Source: Holothuria scabra | Taxonomy: Eukaryota > Echinodermata > Holothuroidea > Aspidochirotida > Holothuriidae | Assembly: GCA_037179385.1 (NCBI GenBank) | Contig: CM074179.1 | Coordinates: 9,909,972-9,973,971 of the forward strand | Length of the DNA stretch: 64,000 nucleotides | Reading direction: 5' to 3' | Part shown: positions 48,501-60,844 of the stretch, piece by piece | Position numbering within the stretch: the first letter of the stretch is position 1 | How the letters are laid out: each line of letters begins with the position of its first letter | Made by a program: the position numbers and the translations under genes | Notes under the pieces: generated by a model | Told to the model about the DNA's origin: nothing | The model's input: only the letters and a program-made list of their open reading frames with translations | The model's database searches: none

Positions 48501-48604
48501 CATCTGAGCTTTGCCGTTTTAAAACTTTTAAGTTTTGAACTCTTTACCGTTTTTAATATCTTGTTGCCTCAGAAGATTTGACGCGATCTTTGTCTTCAGT
48601 ATTT
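45522..48604 (+). mobile_element. PLE copy F (family 3), near full length, frameshifted
   Basis: Pieces in + strand order. 45592-46509: leader MPCVLCMFLVIVYILPIG, basic region KHKGRRKRRR, then LEAFKRRLRLFEYF. About 46515-46785: SNIIIKPEDKGPAFVV. 46822-47241: MPKTHKEPDISGHLKIRPVI (fingers), MFTIDVKAMYPSMPQ. 47241-47275: frameshifted HGTSIGPKMAR (motif B). 47275-47664: SRYIDDIWGLW (motif C, about 47332-47364), LPFLDLHIF. 47723-48283: QPPNLKSLLVRAK, CVTCSVL and GIY-YIG LIYLINCLDCHKQYVGKTG, frameshifted soon after. The 3' UTR carries hammerhead motif 8 and ends at (TA)n. Several frameshifts: dead copy. The 5' leader starts with the element's own tail phrase ctttgtcttcagtatttta (45555-45573). Confidence 0.85.
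48452..48492 (+). ncRNA. Hammerhead motif 8 (PLE F main copy), G3/C8 core
   Basis: Stem I gcac (48452-48455) / gtgc (48489-48492); core GTGAGCA (48456-48462); extra A (48463); stem II ggggag/ctcccc with a 5-6 nt loop; GAA (48481-48483); acgt (48484-48487); A17 at 48488. Identical to motif 9 on the other strand. See findings for the C3/G8 swap. Confidence 0.7.
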
Positions 48605-48698
<94 letters not shown>

Positions 48699-48721
48699 AG
48701 TGTGTGTGTAAGTGTGTGTGT
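48605..48721. repeat. (TA)n followed by (TG)n microsatellite
   Basis: TA tract to about 48681, then tgtgtg to about 48721. Closes the PLE train on the right. Confidence 0.95.
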
Positions 48722-49047
48722 GTTCATAATAGAAGGAGAGAGAGCACTTTTATCCTGTGTAAAACTAACTCCGTGTTAACTTTACCTTTTAACAAGCATT
48801 TCACTATAAAAAAGATAGACTGAGGTGCTGCGTCGTTATTTCAATTTGTTCTTATTCAATGACTTTTCCATGGCAAGTTTAGACTTGAAATATATCGAGA
48901 ATAAAATATTTTCAATATGTTTTCAAATGATTGAATATGTAAAAACAACAATTTTTCTGCAGGTAGTCATTAAGGGTTTCTGCACCAAAAAGTTACTTTA
49001 CAAGACGTCATTTTTCGGCAGCTGTCTTTTTAAATTTTGCAAGATCT
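48722..49047. other. Downstream of lectin 2; no gene recognised
   Basis: 3' flank or 3' UTR of lectin 2 on the minus strand. I found no clear AATAAA on that strand here. Confidence 0.35.
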
Positions 49048-49278
49048 TTACAGTGTTGAACAGAAACTTTCGCAGATGAACGGATGTTGTCCATTTTCAG
49101 AAGTAGTTCTGAAAATTGGCTCTTCGCCAACATCTATTGTTCCGTATCCTGCTGACGATAAGTCGCTGGGAAGCCCAACTTCCACTTCGAAGTCAAAAGT
49201 TGTTCCATCCGTCCAAGTGGGACAAGGACGATAGTTCGTAAATCCGACAAATGTTTCAGGATCAACCCATGAGTCCAG
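49048..49278 (-). CDS. Lectin 2 exon 3 (CTLD core and stop)
   Basis: Acceptor ag at 49280-49279, phase 0, 77 codons, TAA at 49050-49048. Encodes LDSWVDPETFVGF, CPTWTDG, PFICESFCSTL. Confidence 0.85.
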   Translation of the reverse strand: MDSWVDPETFVGFTNYRPCPTWTDGTTFDFEVEVGLPSDLSSAGYGTIDVGEEPIFRTTSENGQHPFICESFCSTL

Positions 49279-52200
49279 CTATAAAATGAAATCGTTTAAA
49301 AAGTTTGCTTATTTTTTTAGACCTACACTGCTTTTGTGGTTGTTTGATGGAACATCAATGGCCGTAACCTCCTTTAATGTCTACCAAAACGATTGAGACA
49401 TCCTAAAAATAATGTGAAAGGCGTTTTTATTAATTGCACCCGCACAGCTTTCAAGAGGTCCACAGGTGAATCAGAGACGTCTTTACTTTAATTGAATCAA
49501 TTCGGAATGAATCATAATGCAATTGCATTTGATCAAAGGGGTCAAATTAGAATGAGGCTGGAATATTACTACACCTTAAAAACGTTTCTTTTATAGAGAA
49601 TAAACCAAAATTTCAACACGCATGTGGGGACTCAGGGGGGCGGCTAAAAAGATAGATATGTCAATAAAATTGAACAATGTAGCGTTGCTGCCACTTTCTT
49701 TCTGAGGATTTCAGAAAGTTAGTGGCCTTTAAAGGTCGTAGGACATTAAAATGACAACGTTCGGTATTTGATGTCAACAGCATTTAAAATTTAAAAGAAA
49801 ATCCTGTGATTTTCTTCAAAATCTGTCAAGATTTCACCATTTTACACAGTAGTTTCTTATCTGATTTAGACTTAATCGTGCCTAAACATGAGCTCAATAC
49901 GCTATATATGGTGAGGGTGTAGTGAGCAACAGGCCATGAATGACTAACATTATCATTTGTTTTTGCAATCTTCATTTCAAGGACAATTGTAACATTTGCT
50001 ATTTTGAAAGTTAAGACTCGAATCCTTGAAATCACCAACAAAACATAAAGAATCTGATGAATTAATATGGGAAAAGTAGTATAGGGTAAACATATGAAAT
50101 ATCAACATATAGCAAGACATCACATCATTATTTCTCAGAAGCAACGGGTTGCTACAGAAACATTTAAAATTTGAAGAGGTATATCTTGAGGTAGGTAAAA
50201 CATATTGACCCAATTCTAAGTGATTTTTTCTCCAGAAAACTTACTCTGTAACCGCTCAGAAATGTGCGGGATTTTCGCTGACATGTCACACAACCTTCAA
50301 AACTAAGCGTAAAATTATTATTTTAGCCTTAATGGAACAATACCACTTCATATGATTAAAAGCAAGTTTTTTTCTACAATTGTCCCGACTCTCTGACAAA
50401 TATCCGTTAGGGGAAACCAAACCTTGAAACTGATTTCCAGGGAAGCTACGTCCACTAAAAGACAACACTCGGCCATGGGCGTAGATCTGGTTTTTTTGAT
50501 GAGGGGAGGGCAAAATTTTTCCTAGAGCCGGGACCCTTGAATCGTCTATTAGCAACTAACAAAGAAAGGGGAAGAAAAAAAAAAAAAAACACGCCCACAC
50601 ACTCACACTGACGGGTATATACACAACATAGATCAATGGCCCTTCAAAATTGCAGTGCTTTTATATTGTAATAACTTTAATATACTCCAACTGACGTTTT
50701 ATTGGATCATTCAAGTCATCTGTATGTCGGAATACTTTGTTTATACTGCTTGCTTGCTGCTGATTTTTTGTTGGGGGGGGGGGGGGACCTGATTTTTTTT
50801 TTGGGGGGAGGGGGAAAAACGATATGTTTATCTCCCCCCCCCCCCCATTTCCATTGTAATGGCAATAGTCCATATCCCCAGGATCGGCGCAATGCCCTTG
50901 AAAGGCAAACCACACGGCTCTCAGACAATTAGCATCATTGGTCTGTTATTTTCTATGGCTACATTCTAGATCGGATGAGAAGAACATATACTCCACATGA
51001 TCTTAGCTGATAGGCCGATAAGCAATCAGTTCAGGCAATTAGATTAGGAGAACTGCATCTGAACCTTCTTTCCTTCAATGATGTATGTTGCTTCCCCAAC
51101 CAAGGTGGAGAATTGGTTATTAAGAGCCCCAGATAGGCCATGTAAGCACAAAAATTAATTTTGATGGGTGTTCATTCTCAACAGAGAACTACTATTTAAA
51201 AATAACAGGGTCCCTATAGCGCACTGTTGTATGTCAATGTTGCACTAAGTCTTTATGTCTTAAACGTTGAATAAAGGTGAAATGAGATGAGATTAAACGA
51301 CACACCAACACAAATATGTCATACAGTATCAGGGAACTCGGAAAAGAGTCCAATGTTACATTTATTTTCAAGTACGTTTGGCTATGGTTCAAATGCAATT
51401 TTGGTTTCCCTTTAGTCGCCTGTTACGACAGACGGGAAATACCGTGGGCATATTCTAAAACCTTCACCTCACAGGTGGCGAATTAAGGTGTAACCTGTAG
51501 TTGTTTGAAAATTGTTGATAAAGAAACCGTTAATTGGGGAAATGTTTCATTTTTGAGGTGGAGACGGAGATAGTGTGTAACACTGTTCTCCAATGACCCA
51601 CACTACTAGATATACGAACTGAAAAGTCGCTGTCACATAGTATATACGAAGTTTCCACAAGTACCCATTGAGAGTTATGATAAGGATCTTTACCCATTAA
51701 ATAAGTGATTCATTCCAGTGGCGGAGCTGCCATATGGTCAACGGGACGGTCGCACCCCTTGACGGACCAAAAATCGTCCGTCGGCGCCCTCTTTAGGTTT
51801 TTTAAAAAAATACTCTACTCTTGCACGATTATTGACAAAAGACATAAATTAATAGCGTTGTTTCAAGGCCCAGATAACAAAATGTTCAAACAGCCAACAG
51901 TTGCTGTACTATTATATCATTTTATTCTGATGAAAAGGGTCTATACGCCCTAATGAATGCTGTCGCTGTGTTAAGTTAATTGCTTCCACACAAAGCGTGA
52001 TTATAAGCTTACAAAATACACAGACTGACATTAAATTTACCCTCCTGGCCAATAGAAGATGTTGCAAAGGGCGCAACAATAATTGTAGCGCAAAAAGCCC
52101 CTCTTGTTGTTGGGTAAAATTGTCAGGATAGACAAAAGGAGTTTATTAAGATACCAAAATAGCTTCCACAACATTTTTTTCAAAACCATTTGGAGAGAAC

Positions 52201-55200
52201 ATTCAGGTTAAAATATAATTAAACTGTAATCCCAGTGGTAATGATTTCAGGGTTTTAATGAGCAGTTTCCATTTTGCTTTTCTTCAAGTAACCATTCTAA
52301 TGATAAATGGCTATTTTTGACACTGCACGATAATCCCATAAGAACGCTTATTTCTGTACTTTCGTGGTCTGAAAAGCCAGAATTCGGTATCTAGAGAGCC
52401 AAGCAGACCTTTTGTCTTGGCTATTTCTTTCAATGTACTTAATGGCTATTTCAGAGTGGTCATATGATGTAAATTACGGTACGTCAATTAATGTTTCTTC
52501 GTTTACTTATCTTGATTTCCAGATGCCAAAAATGTACATCGAACGGTGAATAATTTCCATAACCCCCCTGCAAGATTGCTTGCTTTTTAGCTCTATAGCA
52601 AGTTTAATCTTTATGTTCACACAGTAGTCCATTGTTACATTCAAATATTAAATCGAGGCCGGACAATAACACAAAATATAATGACCGCCTTCGTACTAGA
52701 ATGTGAAAGAGAGGGAAAGAAACAGGGCGTCCCCAGGTAGGGGCAAGGGGGAACTTGCCCTGCAATGGAAAATAAAAAAAAAAAACCTAAATTGAAAAAA
52801 GAAGAAAACAAAAAGAAAAAGATAAAGAAAAGACGGAGAAAAGATAACATTAACAGTTCACTCTGTGCTTTCCCTATTTATATGCGGTAAATAGGCTTTA
52901 GAAATGCCATTTCCAGCGGTCTGAGAGGCACTTTTGGCCAAATTTTCTTGCCCTCCGCGACAACTCATGGTGGCGCGGAGAATTCAGAAAAGAATTTTGT
53001 CTCCCACCCTGAATTTTCTTCTGAGGAGGCCTATGGATAGAAAATTAAAACATCTTTTAATAGAAAAACTTGCTGAGAAGAAATGGCAAAGAAGTCTTCT
53101 ACCGGGTGCGGAAAATCAAATGGAAAGTCTGAAAACCGTGGCTTTGATCGTGCTGGAGGCTCAGGGTATTTATTCCTTCGAAGCGCCCCTGCAGACCATT
53201 TTCGCCCCTCTGACCGAAATCCCTAGCTCCGCCACTGATTCATTCTTGTTTTTCTAAGCTTGGTTAAAGGCAAACAGTAAAATAAAAAAATCTGGTCGAA
53301 GACATTATGTGAGTCGCTAATTTAGATATTTTACGAAACAATCGGTCTTGGCTACGGTCACGGCTTAATCAAATCAAAAAGCACAAGAGACAAAGGGCAC
53401 ATGAAGAGAACTTAAGGTTATCTCATTATATTTTTCGGACGTGGACGTTTTGTTTGTTCATTTTTCAATCATCATTTAAGATGTTAGTGTAACCAATTAC
53501 ACACAAACATCCGCTTATAGAGCCTTCCGAACTTGTCTGTCCCTAAGTTAAGCCAACACAACAGTTCTTAATAGTCTATATAGAAAATAAAAAGTGGTTC
53601 ACCATCCACAAATTGAGTTAATTTGTCCTTGAAGTGAGTTCGCCCAGGAACAAATTTGCTCGATCTCAAGGAAGAAAATCATTTTTTTATCTGTGTTAGG
53701 GGTCTCTGGAAATGTGTATTCAGCGAAAGGATTTTCTTTTTTTAACTTTGTTTGTTTGTTTGTTTTTTTTAAGGCTTCTTTTTTAAATCCAAAAAAATTG
53801 AGCTTATCATAGTTACCTGGTTTGTCTGAAAATTAACATAATTTTATTATCTAAGTCGATGTGCTTGCATCCAGCTATTCAGAGGCAAGACACGAGTACT
53901 TTTAAGTCTCGTTGCAAACAAAAATAGCATCAAATAATGAAGAAATGAAAAAATAAATTAAAATTTAAATGAAGTGGAAGAATGCAGAGAAAGACGAAAA
54001 ATAAACGTACATGCGATCGGGCCTGGTATATCATTTTAAGCAACTCGTAAAAGTCTCCGCCATTGTGAACTGAAACCAGGTGTCCAGGTTTTATTTGGTT
54101 GCTTGCATTGAACTGCTCCAGACAAATACGTTCCGCTTCTGTGAATGAGGTTGGAGTCGGGAAATATCTTTTAAAAACGTAAAGAAAAAATTCGCATGTT
54201 TTAAATTCATTGCTCGCTGGATATGTGTTTCAATGCAATTAAAATAAATGAAATGCTTTCTTTACATTGCAGTAAAATTTCCGGGCACTTAGCCTCAAAA
54301 ATTTTTTCTTGTTCTCTTTTTTATTCACGAGTTTCTATTGTATTATATTTTTTTAAATTAGCATGCTACTTCAATTTTTACTACTATAAATTTTCTCTGT
54401 ATCTTGAACAAAATGAGAAGATTTTTAGCTTCATTTATCTAAATTTACTTTAAGAGCACCTATGATAGATTTTCTAGTAAGATTGCATAGATTGCATTTT
54501 CAGTCAAAAAAGGGTAATGCATTCAACTGTTTTTGCCTACTTGGAGTCGCCTTTCTTTTTTAAAAAAATGACTGGCTAACTTGTCGTTCTTAGAAGCATA
54601 TTCCGGAGACAAAATAGATTAATTTCGAAATATTCAGAAAAATTTCTCTCCCAGGATTTTAAAACTGCATCTCAATGGCATGTGGCGTTTGGAAGAAACA
54701 ATTTTTTAAAGTAATGCACGTTTTCCATGACACTTCATTTCATAGTAAATCTGTGATATCATCGAGGCACATTAATTTGAGATTGATTCAATTTCTTTAC
54801 TATTTTGATGCCGCTGCAGGTAATTCTTAGCAACATTTTTGTTGTACTCTGCGTATGGTGAAGGGTAACGCTAGATTTAAAGGCATGTTCTGGTGGCATT
54901 TTGCCTCTGTCTTGTAAGAAAACAAAAATATTCCACACCATGTCCTTTAAACCCTATTACAATACCATTTACCTAACTCAAGATATTTCACTTTAAAGGT
55001 TGGTTATTTCTGTTAAAAAATACCTGCTTTTCAAGAAACCTACAAAAAGTTATGTAATGTGGGCACATTGTCGGTTCCTTTTGCTTTTCTATAATTGAAG
55101 GTCCTGTTTGTCTATGAAATTTGATACAGTTGGAATGTTGGAATACCTTTTCCTGTAGATCTCGCATTTCCCTTCATTTTACGTAGAGCACAACCAACAA

Positions 55201-56638
55201 TGTTGCTTAATATTGTCTGCAGCGGCATCATAATTATGAATAAATTGAATGCAATGTCAAATTAATGTGCCACGATGACATCACAAATTTCCCATGATGC
55301 ATCAAATCCCCCCAAAAACTTGCAATTCTTTAAAAATGTGTATCTTCCAAATGCTACAAGCTATAGAAATGCAGTTTTTACCTTCTGAGAGAAAAAAAAA
55401 ATCTGCTTATTTTCAAGTTAACGATTTTTGCTCCAGTATATGCCTTTTTATGGAAACGTTATTGAAACTTACCAACAGTATCAAATGTCAAGGACAACAG
55501 TACGTTCAATTATAAAGAAAAAAAAAAACGCAACTTTAATCTGAGGCAATATGCCCACATTACAAATCATGATATAGCTATGTTAGGAAGCATAGTTTAT
55601 TCTCCCCCCTTCAATTAAACAATATCTACGTCCCTGTTTTGAACTGAAATGACTACCCGACAGTGGCGTATTCAAGAGGGTGGTTATGGGGGTTAAAACC
55701 CTTCCCATGACCCAACCTTGTAATGCAAAAAACACCTAAAATAGCGATTTTTTTTCTCTCTATCCTTAGACTTTTCCCTCATATCGTGCCCCCTTCCGTG
55801 ACACCAAAAACCTACCCGTGACACAATCCTGGCTAGGCACCTGCAATCCATTGTCATTTTAAATGTTTCATTGCGGCATTACCTTTGAAATTTTACTTAG
55901 TCTGAGGCTTTGGGAATACCAATGACGGCAGCATCCATAGTACCGTAAAATCTTTAGCAATATGGACCCGATAAACGAAGACATGAAACGGACACAACAA
56001 TTCGCCTTGTTTTGTAAGGGGATGAAACTCAAGAACGTGTATTCATTATTTCTTGTTCTTTTGGAAATGTTACATTTTCAATATACTCCTCCAATGCCCT
56101 GAAAAGTTCCTAACTCTTTATCCAAGCAAGTGCAGTAGTGTACCAATGTCAATAATTCAACTAGTAACATAGTTTCTAATACTACTCCTGATAATAAATG
56201 ATCGTTAAAATTAGAATTTCTAACAGAGTAAAAAATACTTTTCCAGCAGTAAATTGTCTTTATTTTAATAATTAATCAGTGGTTAAAGTTTTAAGTCTTT
56301 TAACAATGGAAGTTTGTTTTTAAAACTTTCTGTTACAACTTTAATTCTGCACTACATTCATACTAAATAATTACTTGAAATAAAACTGTACATCATTTTT
56401 TATGTTTTTCTAAGCCTTTATACATATAATGTATTTAACAGACCTTGACAGCTATTTAATACCTAATAATAATAATAATATTATTATTTAAGACTCTTTA
56501 CCAACATCTAAACACTTACTTGAGACATCTATGGCTGACAGCTTCAGGGACCCAAGAATCGTCTGGACACAGGCAACTGGTACTTACAGTATTGCGAACA
56601 AACGTTGCCAAAATGATAACTGTTATCACTGGCCTCAT
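49048..56638 (-). CDS. C-type lectin-like secreted protein (lectin 2), three exons
   Basis: Join (minus strand) of 56638-56520, 54167-54011 and 49278-49048 gives 168 aa plus stop. Residues 1-21 form a signal peptide (VITVIILATFV core), then a C-type-lectin-like domain: CLCPDD and RCLKYF (C24, C38), ERICLEQF (C55), GHLVSVHN, TFVGF at 101-105, CPTWTDG at 111-117, PFICE (C161) and FCSTL at the end. Exon phases (2 then 0) and the motifs C-P-x-W-T-D-G and P-F-I-C-E match lectin 1, so these are paralogues. Differences: the C125/C141 pair of lectin 1 is absent, so one canonical CTLD disulfide is missing, and the loop is acidic (FEVEVG). EPN/QPD and WND sugar-binding motifs are not seen. N60-A-S is a potential glycosylation site. 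Function unknown beyond a secreted lectin-like fold. Confidence 0.85.
49279..54010. other. Lectin 2 intron 2 with G/C-run hairpin and MITE debris
   Basis: Contains poly-G and poly-C runs (50773-50848), a repeat fragment starting 'ggcgtagatctgg' (about 50478), 'cagtggcggagctgcc' at about 51717-51732 and, at 52930-53240, a copy of the 'ctccgcgacaactcatggtggcgcgg' repeat ending gctccgccactga. No additional exon recognised. Confidence 0.45.
54011..54167 (-). CDS. Lectin 2 exon 2 (CTLD helices)
   Basis: Acceptor ag at 54169-54168. The first base completes codon 40 (aa+a = K) and 52 codons follow, to donor gtacgt at 54010. Encodes YFPTPTSFTEAERICLEQF and GHLVSVHN. Confidence 0.85.
54168..56519. 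other. Lectin 2 intron 1 with nested foldback MITEs
   Basis: Contains inverted repeat arms A (about 54593-54858 versus 55176-55441) and B (55049-55136 versus 55475-55570), described in findings. Otherwise AT-rich non-coding DNA. Confidence 0.5.
55046..55573. repeat. Foldback MITE, about 525 bp, TIR about 90 bp
   Basis: The left end atgtaatgtgggcacattg matches the reverse complement of the right end, which contains atatgcccacattac (55549-55563). Arms share ataattgaa, then 'atttgatac'. No transposase. Confidence 0.6.
56520..56638 (-). CDS. Lectin 2 exon 1 (signal peptide, first CTLD cysteines)
   Basis: ATG at 56638-56636; encodes MRPVITVIILATFV then TSCLCPDD and SHRCL. Donor gtaagt begins at 56519, phase 2. 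A longer open frame in another phase (56544-57077) overlaps it but is not the lectin. Confidence 0.85.
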
Positions 56639-59261
56639 TGTAAAGTATATAACAATTAACTTGCTTTCCTGAAAGTACCAAATTCCTTTTAATCTCTCTT
56701 GGCGCTCTGTTTCCGTTCAACTGGCTACATATTGAATTTTTTTTGTGTTTTAATAGGTTTATTCTGCGCAGGCGTTCATGAAAAATAAACGTCTCACTTG
56801 GTTGTGCAGTATAAGGTTCAGAAGTAAGTTGAAAGTAATGACCAAATTCATAGACAAATTCACTGGCGTGGTCAGGGTTTTTAATTTGGAAACTGCAGGA
56901 CATGATCACCGGTTTGAGGAAGGGCTCCAAGAGATGGTGCCCTTTCCCATTAGGGGCACCTTTTCTATATTGAAGAATAGCCTTAGGGGGACAATTAAGG
57001 ACAGGTGTGTCGACTTGCCCGAAAAAGTGTGTCCACATTTTTCCACGCGATTCACGAAGAATGTTCTTAAGGCTCATCAGTTTGTATAAAAATCACGCGT
57101 GTAAATAAATAAAGGCTGTTGCATAAAGTGCCATGTCATTTCTTCCTTTTGGATTATTTTTTTCGGGAAATGATTGCCATGGAATGGGGGTATTGCAGAT
57201 GCAGATATCGTGTTCTCCAAACCTCCTTTTCCTGCATGAAATTTTCTTAACAAGTGTTCTTGATGAAAATGTGTTTAATTAACTTCAATGACTTGGTGAA
57301 TGCCTGTGAAGTTCTCTGACAGTTTTTATTCAATATCATATCTGCAACAACATTTGCGGTGAGCGTCTGCAGCGAACCAATATTAATTTCCTATGAAATC
57401 CCCGATAAACACGGGTCTCCTACGATTCCACCCTATGATTCGCACAGGATAACTTTTGCTGCAATTCTTCTCCGAAAGTTGTTACCAGAAAATAATGATA
57501 AAAGGGCAAGGATGAGGTAAAGCGTGACGCGTGAGCGCTCGTTTGCTAAGTTTGGTATTTTGAAACCATTTGTATTAGAACAAGATCAAAATCAACCATT
57601 GATTCGGTTGAAAATATACCTCACCCTACCGATACAGGGATAAAGCTTTGGGAATGTCGGTTGAAGAAGCCTCAATATCCCATGTTGTTGTCACTGAGAT
57701 GTGTAGTGTAAATCGCTGAAAGGGGCCGAAATGTTGCATTAAAAACTTCTGATGACGCCACCATATCTTTAAACAATCTGAATAAATAAAAAAATAGTAC
57801 CGAATATTAAAGTGTACCAAGTGCACGCAAATGTTTGGTATTTGAAAAAAAAATGATAGAAAGCTAAAAAAATGTCTCCTACAATATTCAATGATATTTC
57901 AAATACAAGTATACTTCATTCGCTTTCATGCCAGCAATAAAAAGGAAAAATAAAATATTCATTTTATAAAACTGGTACTTGGGAAATAAAGCAATAGCGC
58001 TATACATGTTTACGTTTGTCTTCAAAATGGTAATTTGAAGACCGCGTCTTCTGAATTCCAATAACAATATCGATGATGACCATTGAAAATATTTATTCTG
58101 TTCATCATTCATTAAAAAACACAATTTACAACTGCTTTACTTTATTTGCGGATTACGAGCAGCAAACATAATTTAAATTTTATGAGACTAGCATTCAATT
58201 CATTTTGATTTCCTATTGATTACGTTTAAATTTATATGGGCAAACTAATTTCACGGTAACATAGCTTATTCAAAACTTCACCAAACAGTGCTGCATTGAG
58301 TAATAATCATTTTTCCGAATCTCAGATAATTCATTTGACTAAGAGGGTTTTCCAGTATAGGTTTAAATAAAAATTATTGAGTTGAAAGGAATTGAGAAAG
58401 GTAAACACCCTTACCTTCCAAACATTTTGGGGGAATTTCACGATGTCGTAGTGTTTTTGTATAAAGAAATAAGGATCACCTGTTTCCCACATTTATTGAA
58501 ATCGTCAATAACTTAGCCTGTGAAACAATGTCTACGAATACGTGACAGCAAAGAGAGAAAAATGAAAAAAGAGAAACAACGAAATGACATTGTTTGTAAC
58601 CGATGACATATTTCCTCTTCAGTTCTTAGTCTAAGTGCTCTTAAGTAAGTTCTGCAATTGTTACTCTTGTTTCTGGGTTTGGACACACAAATTACAAGGT
58701 CTTAGCAAAAGAGACAACGGAAGGTAGCAATAACGATACCTACGGAAATTGATTGGCTTGTAAAATAAATTAAAATTCCTTTTATTCATGATCAACACCT
58801 CGTTTTGACAGACCGACAGTCTTTAGAAAACTTATTCTAATCCAGTCTTCAAGATAAAAATGTAGTGAGACGCTCAAGAGAGAAAAAGGAAAGAGTAAAA
58901 AGTACTATTTTCTCTTTTTGTTTTTATAACAGTGAATCAGTATACATTATGTGTTACACAACCCGAGGGTTTCTAGCATTGTTGAATGGATACAACCAAA
59001 GGGATGCACCTTTAGAGCATCTCTTATCATAGCTTTTCCTTTGCCTCTATAAAGTGTTGTGGAATTATTTAATTTGTGTCCTGACCACACCAAAGCCACT
59101 TAATGTCACATTTAAAATGTGTTTAGCTGGTGTCTCTACGTCTGACAGAGACATTTCGTAAAGACTTTAAAATGTTACTTGGAAATAGAATAACTTCGAA
59201 AGGTTTTAATTTTGAACAAACACTCGACATCATTCATCCATTGGCGTAGCCACAGTAAACT
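56639..59261. other. Upstream flank of lectin 2, no gene recognised
   Basis: Open frames at 56544-57077 (-) and 56778-57089 (+) overlap each other and have no domain I recognise. No promoter element could be assigned with confidence. Confidence 0.35.
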
Positions 59262-59460
59262 ACAATCTTGGACAAAACTCGTTGGGACACCCCTGCTCCC
59301 CTTCTGCAGTGTTGGTCACAGTTTGACTGTTCACGGCATGCAGTCACTCTTTCAGTGCAACATTGAAAGTGGCAGCGGGGAAGTAAGATTCATGTGAGCC
59401 TTTGAACTGAAATTCAAGAATATTATGGCAAAGTGTCCCAACAATGTTGTCCAAGACTGT
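59262..59460. repeat. Tc1/mariner-like MITE, copy 1 (about 199 bp)
   Basis: Terminal inverted repeats of about 28 bp: the left starts acaatcttggacaaaactcg and the right ends gttgtccaagactgt. Sequence between the ends matches 60604-60789. Too short to encode a transposase. Confidence 0.7.
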
Positions 59461-60603
59461 CTGAGAATTTCGTGTAGTTAGCACTAGTCGCGTCACACAG
59501 TAGAAAGTGTCACTTTGTCTTGATGGGTTGATTTGCAAAAAGGGAATAAGTTTAAAGCGCCCGATCGGTCAGGTAACTGTTTACAACAGTAATTTTTTGG
59601 GGGGGGGTTTACACTGTCTAAGCAGGTAAAAATAAAAAGAACATTGAATACATGTTCGTGTTAAGGAATTTCACTTATTCAAAACAGTGACGTGTTACCT
59701 GATCAGTGCATTTTGGAGAATAGAGGCACTGTTGTATCCTGCCTATTACTTCATTTTAAAGTAATTAATGGTGTTCTCACAAGGAAAAAAATTGCCGTTA
59801 GTGCAAACGTGACGAGACTGGCAGTGAAGGATGAGTTATCCAAACGGTCTATTATTTTTTGAAAGCTTATTTGAAAGCAAAACTCAATGAAATTGCTTCT
59901 GTTCAAAGAGGGAAGAAAGCATGCTTGACCAGTTTCATGTAACGTGAAAACTGGAGTCACAGGGGTGCATTTGGCTTCAAAATATGCAAATAACAGCCTT
60001 AGCTAATGATCTACCATCGTTATAATTTATTACTTGGCTTGCAGCTGTAACTGTTTACATTTCATGGCAGATTGTGGCGCTCTTTCAGTTATTATATCGT
60101 CTCCTTACCAACAATTTGCAATAGGAGTCAGACTTTTCTATCCATGGAAGAAATTGTTTTGGTTATATGTATAAATATAATTTCTATCGGAATAGAATGT
60201 ATCCTGGCGAATACCTGACCGGAAAAATTCAAAAGTCTCCTTCTGTATTTCAAATGTTAATTAATTGGCTCTTAAATTGCCTCCCACAAGTGTTAACATG
60301 TTTTCTTTACATTAGATTACGAGATGGAACTGGTAGGCCTTCTGCCGGTACCTCTGCCGATGGCATTACGAGCTGCCAATTCCCCGTGAATACCTGCAAC
60401 ACTCTTTTCTTTATGCTTGTCCCGACCCCCAAAAAATTTAACAAATGATCAAACAACACATTGAAACAACCCTTCATGTTAATACTACGTTAAAATCCTC
60501 AGATCCATAAGCCTCCAAAAAAATATTTTTTCTGAAAAAGTCGGCTCGAAAAATTAAATATTTTCATTAAAATTGTTCTCGTAAAAATTCGCTTGTAGCT
60601 CAG

Positions 60604-60789
60604 ACAATCTTGACAAAACTCGTTGGTTCACCCTGCTCCCTTCGCAATGTTGGTCACAGTTTGCCTATTCACGGTATACAGTCACTCTTTCAGCGTAACT
60701 TTGGAAGGGGGGAGGGATTCATGTAAGCCTTTGAACTGAAATTGGAGAATATTATGGCAGAGTGTCCCAACAGTTTTGTCCAAGATTGT
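60604..60789. repeat. Tc1/mariner-like MITE, copy 2 (about 186 bp)
   Basis: Same orientation and content as 59262-59460, with terminal repeats acaatcttgacaaaactcg and ttttgtccaagattgt. Confidence 0.7.
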
Positions 60790-60844
60790 AGTAGTAAGAA
60801 TGTGTGAAAATTATTGAAAAATGTTGCCAGTAAGACAGAAATTC

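Noticed and set aside
56544..57077. 177-aa minus-strand open frame upstream of lectin 2
   Set aside because: It overlaps lectin 2 exon 1 in a different phase, lacks recognisable domains, and the lectin frame has signal peptide, donor site and paralogue support.
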